A stretch of 64,000 nt of DNA, taken from NCBI RefSeq assembly GCF_001887355.1, contig NZ_MPIN01000001.1, positions 657,931-721,930 on the forward strand, in the 5' to 3' direction. How positions within the stretch are numbered: the stretch's first letter is position 1; the number at the start of each line of letters is the position of its first letter. The stretch is from Cystobacter ferrugineus. GTDB taxonomy: Bacteria; Myxococcota; Myxococcia; Myxococcales; Myxococcaceae. The notes beneath the pieces were generated by a model. That model saw nothing but the letters and a program-made list of their open reading frames with translations, searched no databases and was not told where the DNA came from. This document shows positions 46,290 to 64,000 of this stretch, piece after piece. The position numbers and the translations under genes are program-made.

Positions 46290-46720
46290 CTACCCGGAAA
46301 TCGAGCCGGATGAATCCAGGAAGCACAGGGCGCGCTCGAGCTCCGCCGCCTTACGGAAGCCCGGCACTCCGAAGGCGCTCCACTCGGACAGCAGGAGCTG
46401 GGCCGCGTCGTAGTCATCGTCGAAGAAGCGCACGCCCCGGTGCTCGGCGTCCCAGCGCCCCACGCGCGAGAGCATGCGCAGCCCCGCCCCTGCCGCCCGC
46501 GCGGCCTCGTCGCGCGAGCGCAGGGAAGCACTCGGGGAGAGGCCCTCCACCCACCGGGACGCCGGGTGCTTCACCCACCCCCTGCCCGCCTCCACCAGGA
46601 AACCCGCCAGGTCCCTCCTCCGCGCGGTGTCGACCGCCTCCAGGAAGGCACCCAGCACGGCCTCCTGCGCCGCGCCGAGGGCCACCAACATCTTGGCTCG
46701 GAGATCCGGTGCTTGGAGTC
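46290..46720 (-). pseudogene. C-terminal remnant of a helical protein
   Basis: The frame ends at 46290 and reads for about 140 residues: LRAKMLVALGAAQEAVLGAF, then FLVEAGRGWVKHPASRWVE and RGVRFFDDDYDAAQLLLSEW. It looks coding (helical, balanced), but no start or complete domain exists; the upstream frame runs into the 46756-46904 repeat. Family not known. Confidence 0.4.
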
Positions 46721-46755
46721 CTCCATGTGGATCCACCGGAGGGTGAGGTCCGAGT

Positions 46756-46904
46756 CCCTCATGGGAGATAGGCATGCCCAAGCAGGCGGCCTGGCCTCTG
46801 CATCGGCCCGGTGCACTGCTCAGCCGACACCCGTCCGCCGCCCTCCTCGGCCCCTCTGCTCCAGCCCACCCCCTCAACACCGCATCTCTCCTGCCTATAC
46901 GCAG
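46756..46904. repeat. Direct repeat left of the NRPS operon
   Basis: Aligns in the same orientation with 60788-60946 (about three quarters identical by eye, with one short gap). Shared phrases include GGCATGCCCAAG, GCCTGGCCTCTGCATC, CTCCTCGGCCCCTCTG and TCTCTCCTGC. A trace of its end (GCCTATACGCAG) is also at 32739-32750. Confidence 0.8.
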
Positions 46905-47039
46905 ATCGGCGACGAGCGGGTCACGCTCGTCTACCACCTGCCTCCGCCGAGCTCGTCGGGAGGCTGTGTCGCCCGCCGCATCGGGTCGGCCGCCCGGAAG
47001 TTCGCGATGCGGTGGGGGCTCCTTGCTCCTCTTCTTCCC

Positions 47040-47771
47040 TCAGCCCCCGTCGCCGGTGTCCTCGCAGGTGGCGGCTGAACTGCGGTGCTCCGCCAGGAAG
47101 ATGGTCTGCGCCATCATGCGGTACCCGGACATGCCTTCGCGAAGGGTTTCGATGGACTCCTCCGGGTGCACCGAGTCGATCACGGCATGGGGCCCGACCG
47201 CGTTGAACTGGTGCGAGACGCCCCGGGGGATCTGCATGTCCACCCAGCAGTTCGGTGGCACGACGACGTTGTACCGCTCCCGGTGCACGCCCTCCGGGGT
47301 GTCCGGAAGGCGGTCGACGAAGGCGTGCAGCGGGGTCGTCCAGTCCGGGCGGGAGCGGACGGTCAGGGGGGACAGGCTGGAGACGCGGATGGTGGTGTCC
47401 GGGCCGGTCATCATGCGCACGAAGCGCAGGCCGGTGTGCAGGTGCATGCGGGAGCAGATGCCGCGTTCCCGGGTGTCGTAGAAATCCATCAGGTAGCGGT
47501 CGGCGAAGTAGCCCTCGAAGGGGGGGGCCAGCATGAACACGTCGCCCTCCTCGAACGACTGCGCCTCCTTCAGCGCGCGGGGGGGGGTGGGGGACTCGTG
47601 TTCCCGCCGGTGGGCGCGGCGGACCAGCCCGGCGAGTGCGGTCACGACGGTCAGGGCGACTTCCGGGGGCAGCTGCACCACCGGGGTGATGCGGTTGCGG
47701 CCAGGGTCCTGGTGGCGTTCCAGGTCCAACACCTCGTCCTCGTGGTCGGGGACCTGCTTCATCCTGCTCAT
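47040..47771 (-). CDS. Cupin-fold protein of the NRPS operon
   Basis: 243 residues. SRMHLHTGLRFVRMMTG supplies an HxH pair, and IPRGVSHQFNAVG matches the second cupin motif (PxGxxHxxN). LRALKEAQSFEEGDVFML-like sequence and FEGYFADRYLMDF precede these. Cupins often bind iron and act as oxygenases; here it could modify the peptide or its precursor. ATG 47771 overlaps the ligase stop (ATGA). An internal 317-bp part has been copied to 39708-40024. Confidence 0.75.
   Translation of the reverse strand: MSRMKQVPDHEDEVLDLERHQDPGRNRITPVVQLPPEVALTVVTALAGLVRRAHRREHESPTPPRALKEAQSFEEGDVFMLAPPFEGYFADRYLMDFYDTRERGICSRMHLHTGLRFVRMMTGPDTTIRVSSLSPLTVRSRPDWTTPLHAFVDRLPDTPEGVHRERYNVVVPPNCWVDMQIPRGVSHQFNAVGPHAVIDSVHPEESIETLREGMSGYRMMAQTIFLAEHRSSAATCEDTGDGG
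47293..47613. repeat. Source segment of the 317-bp duplication (copy 2)
   Basis: Lies inside the cupin gene; nearly identical to 39708-40024 in the same orientation. The gene is intact here, so this is the probable source. Confidence 0.95.
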
Positions 47772-49542
47772 TCGTTGCCTCTGTTTCCGCTGGTCGGGGT
47801 ATGGGCCCACAGAACGCCGCCGAGGTCGTGGCGGCCCGCGCGCAGCAGTGCGCAACCGACGACGGCGAAGCCCGCCTCGCGCAGTCTGGCGAGCCCGTGC
47901 CACCGGCCGCCCGGCTCCTGGGGTGGGTAGTCCAAGAAGGACAGCAGTGGGCCGAGTGCCCACGGGCATCCGTCGGGGGTCGTGATCGTGGGCAGGTGGC
48001 TGGACACCACCGCGCCCGGGTGGGCCTCGCGCAGGCGCTCGGCGAGTTCGGCGTACCCGGCCAGTGGCCATTCGGTGCTCAACTGCTCGCGCCAGCGGGC
48101 TTTCGCCTCCGCCAGCTCGGGGTCGGCACGCCGGTGCCAGTGGGCGCGCATGAACTCCAGCGCCTCGAACACCGCCTCCTCGCCCTCCCGCGCGGGCTCG
48201 TCCACGTGCCCGGCCAGTGCACGCAGCCCGGCATCGTCCACACCGGAGCGGAGCAGCTCGTGCGCGGTGGCCGAGGCGTACCGCAGCAGCCGCTCGTACC
48301 GGGCGGGCGCGTACCGCAGCGCGACCAGCGAGCGGCCCATGGCCTTGCGCTGGGGTTTGCCCGTCGAGGTGGCCTGGAATCCGCCGAACTGCACCGAGGC
48401 GGGCCGCAGCGGGCTGTTCTCGCACACCGCGCGCACGGCCCCCACTGGCTGGTCGGTGGCGACGAGCCCGATCTCGTGGCCGAGCGTGGGTTCGGCGACG
48501 GCCACCGCCGCGAACCGCCCGCCGAGCCCGGCCTCGCGCCAGGTCCGCTCGACGTCCAGGGGGTGGTACTTCTCCCCGCCCCGGTTGATGCGCTCCCCGG
48601 CCCGGCCCCGCAGCACCAGCAGTCCCTCGCGTAGCTCACCGAGGTCCCCGGTGCGCAGCCAGCCGTCCTCGGTCAGCGCCGCCGCCGTGGCCGCCGGGTC
48701 CTGCCAGTAGCCGCGCATCATGTCCGGGGTCCGCACCCACACCTCGCCGTCGACCAGCCGCAGCTCGGTCTCCGGCAGCGCCACGCCGACCGGCGGGTGC
48801 TGGTCCAGGTACTGGCGGGTGAACGCGGTCTCGTCGAGCAGGGGCGTGGTGAAGCTGAAGTTCATCGCCTCGGTCAGGCCGTAGCCCTGGCGCAGCCTCG
48901 GGCCGTAGCGGTCGTGGAAGCGGCGGGCCAGGTCCGAAGTCAGCGGCGCGGCCGCGGTGATCAGGTACTCCAGGTCCTCCGGCCACTCCGGTGAGACATC
49001 CAGCAGGTCGGCCAGCAGCGCGGGCACGATGGAGGCGGTCCGGGCCCCGGCGGCACGCAGCGCGGCGAAGTACCCGGCCGGGTCCGAGCCGCCGTGCAGC
49101 ACCAGCGGCGCGCCGGTGAGGTGCGTGCCCAGCAACGACATGACCAGCGCGTTGCAGTGGTACAGCGGCAGGCAGGTGCCGTGCGGCCGGTCGGGGGTGA
49201 GCCCGTGGAGCGCGGCGGTCTTGGCCGCGTTGCCCAGCACCGCCTTCCGGCTGAGCATGACGCCCTTCTGCGGGCCGGTGGAGCCCGAGGTGAACATCAG
49301 GAACGCCAGGCCCTCGGCATCCGGGTGCGCGGCGGGGTGGCCGGTGTCGTGCAGCCCGTGCTCGTCCAGCACGGCGGAGGCGGCGACCCGGTCGACGATG
49401 CCACGCACCGCGGTGTCCGTGCTGCGCGGGTGCAGGGGCACGGCGACGAGTTCGCGTTCGAAGCAGCCGAGCAGGGCCTTGGCCAGGCCGGGTCCGCTGG
49501 GCAGCCGCACCACCACACGGGCACCGGCAGGCAGGTGATCGA

Positions 49543-49546
<4 letters not shown>
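47768..49546 (-). CDS. Stand-alone AMP-dependent ligase with an unrecognised C-terminal domain
   Basis: 592 residues. The first 400 form an adenylating enzyme: [25 protein letters not shown] region, [28 protein letters not shown] and the C-terminal Lys segment TGKPQRKAM. The N-terminus is short, as in MenE-type ligases. Residues about 400-592 ([50 protein letters not shown]) form a separate domain I do not recognise. There is no carrier domain. It could activate an acyl or aryl starter for the NRPS, or tailor the product. Start overlaps the NRPS stop (ATGA). Confidence 0.8.
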
Positions 49547-60396
<10,850 letters not shown>

Positions 60397-60442
60397 GTGG
60401 GAGGTGTCCTCACCAGCTTGTGTGGGTCAGCGGGTCGCGCTT

Positions 60443-60665
60443 CTAGCACGGAATGTTTTGGAACAAAGGAAATTCCGTTTTTACCCGTTCCAGCGCACCA
60501 TTGAAGGAGAAGTAGGGCGTCGGGCCAGCCAGCTGGACAAACGGGGTCTCCGTGAGAAGTAGAGCAAGCCACTGGATGGGGCCGCCTGCCTTGGGGACCC
60601 TGCCCACGAAGCCGTCGTCGTCATACGGGACATCGCCCCCAGATCGACGCCGGCTGAGAGCGATT
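60443..60665 (-). pseudogene. Possible coding remnant next to the NRPS
   Basis: The frame reads YDDDGFVGRVPKAGGPIQWL then TETPFVQLAGPTPYFSF and ends in a stop at 60443. It looks coding but no start or family is evident. It may be a stub left at the edge of the NRPS island. Confidence 0.3.
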
Positions 60666-60787
60666 TTGGAGCACCTGGAACGGCCCACGGCAGGTGCGAG
60701 CCTGACCCCGGCGCGAGCGCCACCCCCAGGGCGCCTGGTGTTGAGGCTTACGCCGCCACAGCCAAGAGACCTGGTGCCCCTGCCGCG

Positions 60788-60946
60788 CCCCTCATGGGAG
60801 GCAGGCCTGGACAGGCATGCCCAAGGAGGCTGCCTGGCCTCTGCATCCGCCCGGCGCACAGCTCGGCCGGCACCCGTCCGCGGCTCTCCTCGGCCCCTCT
60901 GCACCAGCCCTCCCCCTCCACATGGCCTCTCTCCTGCTTATACGCC
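60788..60946. repeat. Direct repeat right of the NRPS operon
   Basis: Partner of 46756-46904. Includes GGCATGCCCAAG, CTGGCCTCTGCATC, CTCCTCGGCCCCTCTG and TCTCTCCTGC. No transposase gene is adjacent. Confidence 0.8.
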
Positions 60947-61053
60947 AACGGATTTGGTCCAAATTTGGTCCGACAAGAACCGATTTGGTCCCCAAGGCGA
61001 TCCGCGCCTCCTCTTTAAGAGCGGGTTCGACTCAAGGCGGCGGCAACCTCTAT

Positions 61054-61079
61054 TGGAGGCGGTGGGAATCGAACCCGTG
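61054..61079 (-). other. tmRNA/tRNA 3'-end-like sequence (possible attachment site)
   Basis: On the minus strand, GGGTTCGATTCCCACCGCCT followed by CCA has the T-loop sequence and acceptor end of a tmRNA or tRNA gene. The matching 5' half is not present nearby, so it is a partial copy such as integrases leave at an attachment site. Confidence 0.45.
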
Positions 61080-61222
61080 AACAAGGCGATGGAAAACCCT
61101 AGGCAGGACGCGTTGTTACCCGCTATCGCCTTGATTCTCCTCGGGTTCGTCATCCTGTCCCGTCCCACCCTGTGCCCTTGTGTTCCGCCCCTTTCCCCGC
61201 TGGAGGGGGACACTGGTGGCAC

Positions 61223-61378
61223 ATGCGGCCCAACCAAATCAAGCCGCTCACTGACAAGAACGGCCAGAACTTCCCAGTCTTTCTCAATTCACCAGAAGCC
61301 CGTAAGGTCAAGCTGGCCAAGAACGTATTTTATTTGAACCACCAGAAACGTCCCGGTCCGAAGATCGTCCTGTCATAG
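61223..61378 (+). CDS. Small protein, uncertain
   Basis: 51 residues from an ATG at 61223 (KPLTDKNGQNFPVFLNSPEA then KLAKNVFYLNHQ). The composition is protein-like and GC is low. GGAGG lies 15 bases upstream. It may be a true small gene or a fragment. Nothing else in 60947-61222 is recognisable except the tRNA-like end. Confidence 0.3.
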   Translation: MRPNQIKPLTDKNGQNFPVFLNSPEARKVKLAKNVFYLNHQKRPGPKIVLS

Positions 61379-61425
61379 ATAGACAGAGCCCGCCGAGATA
61401 TGTCCAACACGAACGTGAACTCTGG

Positions 61426-61736
61426 TCAAGCGTGGCAAAACGAGCGTATGTAAAGACGGCATGGGTAGCTCAGCGAAGCTTGGTAGGGCGCCGGATTCAC
61501 CAAGTAGATTCGATAAACCGTATCTCTCAAATCCAAGCCAGCGGGTCCGAGCATGGGCACTACATGCGAAACAAAGTACTTCTGAAAGTTTCTTCCTGTC
61601 GCGCCTCTCGTCGGTCCGAGCGGGCGCAGTTCATTGTCATGCTCATCTTTATGAGGTGACTCAAGCAGGATCGCGATTTCATCTCCGGAGTAGAAATGTC
61701 AATGTCTGTATCCAGTCTGTCAAAAAGCTGTGCCAT
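61426..61736 (-). pseudogene. Frameshifted gene of an unrecognised family
   Basis: The start (MAQLFDRLDTDIDI) and the continuation in the next frame (FYSGDEIAILLESPHKDEHD, GPTRGATGRNFQKYF, RIYLVNPAPYQASLSYPC) join at a three-T run near 61694; one more T would restore 104 codons. The phrase ILLESPHKDE followed by GxTGRNxxKY looks like a conserved family, but I do not know its function. Low GC. Confidence 0.6.
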
Positions 61737-61792
61737 GTTCCGCTGTTGGTCTTGAAAAGAACGCAAGCAGGCACTGAGCCTGCCCCAGTTTA

Positions 61793-61917
61793 GTGGCTCT
61801 CCCGCGCATTGTGTGCTCGCCGGTCATGCGGCGATCAACGCTCGGTGGAGCGGCAGACGTCCCAATGCGCGGAGCACATCAAGTGCGGGAGAGCCACGTA
61901 ACCGGGGCAAGCCCACT
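61793..61917. repeat. Hairpin element copy 2
   Basis: GTGGCTCTCCCGC and its complement (61885-61897) again close a hairpin, followed by GTAACCGGGGCAAGCCCACT. The interior differs a good deal from copy 1, but the arms and tail are conserved. Confidence 0.85.
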
Positions 61918-61918
61918 C

Positions 61919-62548
61919 TTACGGGTTGCGGCCTTTCGTACCTCCGAGCAACTCGAGCGCGGCGTCCCATGTTTGGGAGTCAGATTCATCGCGCGGCGGC
62001 AGGCGGTCGCGGGTGGGCTGGCGGTCATCATCTGTGGCTTCTGGATCCGCGCCCGCATCTAGAAGCAGTCTCATCATCGGTAGGTCCAGCCGCGATATCG
62101 CAATTCCGAGCGCAGTGCATCCGGTCAGCCCACCCCAGTCATTGATGGTCCGAGTGGCCCCCGCTCTCAAGAGGAGAGAAGCCATGACCACATTGCCCAC
62201 CTCCGCGCACGCCCGCAGCGGTGTGTCTCCTTCGCTGCTCCGCACGTTGGGCTCGGCCCCCGCGTTCAGGAGCAATTCAACTGCCTCTAGCTGGTTTTCG
62301 CAGACCGCCTCCAACAAAGGGGTCCTGTCCCGCTCGGAGTCCCATGCGTTGACATCCGCGCCGTGCTCAAGAAGCGCCAGGAGCACATCGAGTTCGCCTC
62401 CATCGGCGAGTGCGTGGATGGCCACTTGCATCGGAAGCAATCCCGGCCACTCCTGCTGTGGCTCGTTCGGATCGGCCCCCCTGGTTAGTAGCGCTTTGAC
62501 CTGGGCTGTATCATGTTGCTTGATCGCCGTGAAGAGTTCTTCCGACAT
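61919..62548 (-). CDS. Ankyrin-repeat protein
   Basis: 209 residues with about five ankyrin repeats: VKALLTRGADPNEPQQ, DVLLALLEHGADVNAWD, AVELLLNAGAEPNVRSSEGD, MASLLLRAGATRTIND, MMRLLLDAGADPEATDDD. Ankyrin proteins of this size often serve as immunity or scaffolding proteins in myxobacterial toxin regions; the role here is not shown. The ATG at 62548 follows no strong ribosome binding site. Confidence 0.85.
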   Translation of the reverse strand: MSEELFTAIKQHDTAQVKALLTRGADPNEPQQEWPGLLPMQVAIHALADGGELDVLLALLEHGADVNAWDSERDRTPLLEAVCENQLEAVELLLNAGAEPNVRSSEGDTPLRACAEVGNVVMASLLLRAGATRTINDWGGLTGCTALGIAISRLDLPMMRLLLDAGADPEATDDDRQPTRDRLPPRDESDSQTWDAALELLGGTKGRNP

Positions 62549-62581
62549 GACTCACAGCCCCGCCAGTAACCGTTCACCGGC

Positions 62582-64000
62582 TCAGACAGGAAGAGAAGCC
62601 TGAGTGCTGGTGGCGAATGGGAGGAGGGAAGGCAAAGGCAGCCCGCGGCGATGTGCGAAGAGGAGGTCAGTGAGGTACTCCAACACATTGCGTCGTTGCA
62701 GGCCGAGTGTGGTCACGGCCGTCAAAATCCGCTCCACGAAGCGGCTACCTTCGGGCGACTGCGTCCCGAAGCTCGTCTTCCTGTACATGACGCAAGGGCG
62801 GATGAGCCTCTCCGCGAAATTGTTGGTCGGCTCCAGGCCTTCCACGTGGACGAATGTCCACATGGCCTCCTCGAGCCGGAGAATCTGCTTCGCGATGCCG
62901 GCCGTCTTCTCCTCGGCACACACCTCGGCCTCATGGAGCAGACGTCCCACCTTCTGCTCTACCTCTTTCATCCGGCGCTCGAATGCATCACGGGCCAGCG
63001 TCCCATCCCGCACGCGGTGCCACCACTTGAACATCCGGTTGCGCTCGGCCATGAGCTCTTGGCCGATTCGGGCCCCCTCACCACCCCTGTCGATGAAGCC
63101 CTGGAAGTCCCTGGTGAGGTGGCTCCAGCACAGCTGTCGCAGGGCGGTGTCGTACCAGTTGTACGCGCTCCAGCGGTCGGTGGTGAGGAAGCCCGCGAAG
63201 TCCGTCCCCAGCAGCGCCTTGGCCACTTCACTGCCCCGGCTGGAGGTGATTCGGAATACCGCGACGAGCGCGGTGGCTGCCACCCACAGCCAGGCGCGGC
63301 GGTGGCCCCCCTCTCCCTTGCCCTCGTACCAGCCTGTTTCGTCCAGGTTGGTGGCGTCCTGGTCGCGCACGTACTCCTCCGCCTGCGCGACTGGGGCTGA
63401 CAAGGCTTCGCTCATCTCCTGCTCACGGTCGCGGATGGCGCCCAGCGATAGCTTCACTCCCAGCAGGTCCGAGAGCGCATCGCGAACCAGCCGCTTGGAG
63501 AGTCTGTACTTGCCCACCAGCAGACCCACCATCGCCGACAAACGCTCACCAAACACATGGCCGGCGGCTTCGGGCGTGAGCAGGGCCTTGTTCAGCGTGC
63601 CGCAGTGCCCGCACTCCAGCGCATGGCACCGCAACTCGGTCACCAGCGCAGTGAGCGGTGGTATCTCCACCAACTGGTGCCGGAACACTTGCTGCTGCCC
63701 GCCTTCCAGCTTCTCGTCGCACCTGGCGCACCGCTCCGGGGCGGGCACGTCGATGAAACGGTTGACTTGCTCCGGCGGCAGCAGCTCCCGCTTGTGGAAC
63801 TCGTGGCCGGGCTGGCCACCTGGACGGCGCCCCGTGGGCTTTCTGGGCGTCCGTCTTACTCCAGGAGGGTCCGACGACGGTGGCTTGGAGGAGTTGGTGG
63901 AGTTCCGCCTCAGACGGCTCTCCAGCTCCGCCACTCGGCGAGTGAGCGCCTTCACCTCATTCTCCAATTCCGCGATGCGCGCGTCCCGCGCGGCCACCTG
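62582..64000 (-). mobile_element. IS66 family transposase (right end truncated by the window)
   Basis: At least 471 residues of an IS66 TnpC: an N-terminal coiled coil (ELENEVKALTRRVAELESRL), the SKPPSSDPP linker, a zinc-binding region (APERCARCDEKLEGG, LECGHCG), and the DDE core with Asp in DATNLDETGW, Asp in TTDRWSAYNW and Glu in PTNNFAERLIRP. The frame remains open beyond the edge. No terminal inverted repeat could be identified at the left end. Confidence 0.9.

Noticed and set aside
47801..48710. Plus-strand frames within the AMP ligase gene
   Set aside because: Shadows of the minus-strand coding sequence.
61463..61500. tRNA-like D-arm sequence (GGGTAGCTCAGC...)
   Set aside because: It lies inside a protein-coding frame on the other strand (61426-61736) and no matching acceptor or T arm follows.

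Overview
The window looks like a chromosomal stretch from a myxobacterium of the Cystobacterineae type (Archangium/Cystobacter/Melittangium-like). The evidence is the very high GC content, the dense G/C-ending codon use, an AgmC/DUF11-like surface protein, a PATAN(DUF4388)-J-TPR protein, DUF2252, DUF2019, Imm11/Imm26/SMI1 immunity genes and REP-type transposases. The genus call is an inference; no rRNA lies in the window.

Positions 1-16600 are a compact, core-like region: TPR and PATAN/J-domain proteins, a universal stress protein, a cold-shock protein with a terminator, DUF2252, a LivK-like lipoprotein, secreted endonuclease I, a metallopeptidase/ATP-grasp pair, a TetR-SDR module with two near-identical operators, a second TetR divergent from a lipoprotein hydrolase, a lipase-like hydrolase and DUF2809. 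Positions 16600-20760 hold polymorphic-toxin and immunity material (DUF6289, PD-(D/E)XK-like protein, a broken SMI1 copy, DUF2019, a frameshifted toxin and its intact SMI1 partner). Positions 20830-27190 are a complete SUF iron-sulfur operon (Rrf2/IscR-like regulator, SufB, C, D, S, U, T) with start/stop overlaps at the first six junctions, followed by GNAT, MocR/DUF2917 and a MarR-monooxygenase pair with two operators.

Positions 32350-47000 are an accessory, decaying region. It holds C-terminal stubs of several genes (SDR, transposases, DUF2911, acyl-CoA dehydrogenase, TIR), several toxin/immunity cassettes in which the toxin is usually broken while the immunity gene is intact, a YopT-like cysteine protease, an ORF-less group II intron relic with a clear domain V, a membrane-HEPN protein, MITE-like inverted repeats and a hairpin element found again at 61793. 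One cassette, an AHH-nuclease toxin with Imm11, is fully intact.

Positions 47040-60396 carry a three-gene operon on the minus strand: a 3617-residue trimodular NRPS (starter C-A-T-E / C-A-T / C-A-T-TE; third A domain reads as glycine), a stand-alone AMP ligase with an unrecognised C-terminal domain, and a cupin-like protein. Its coding style resembles actinomycete NRPS genes. It is bracketed by a diverged direct repeat of about 150 bp (46756-46904 and 60788-60946), and a 317-bp piece of the cupin gene has been copied recently to 39708-40024. The right end holds a tmRNA/tRNA 3'-end-like sequence, a frameshifted gene, an ankyrin-repeat protein and an IS66 transposase running off the window.

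The strongest candidates for something new are the NRPS locus and its bracketing repeats, the ligase with an unknown C-terminal domain, the membrane-HEPN protein, and the pattern of single-base homopolymer frameshifts in toxin genes beside intact immunity genes.
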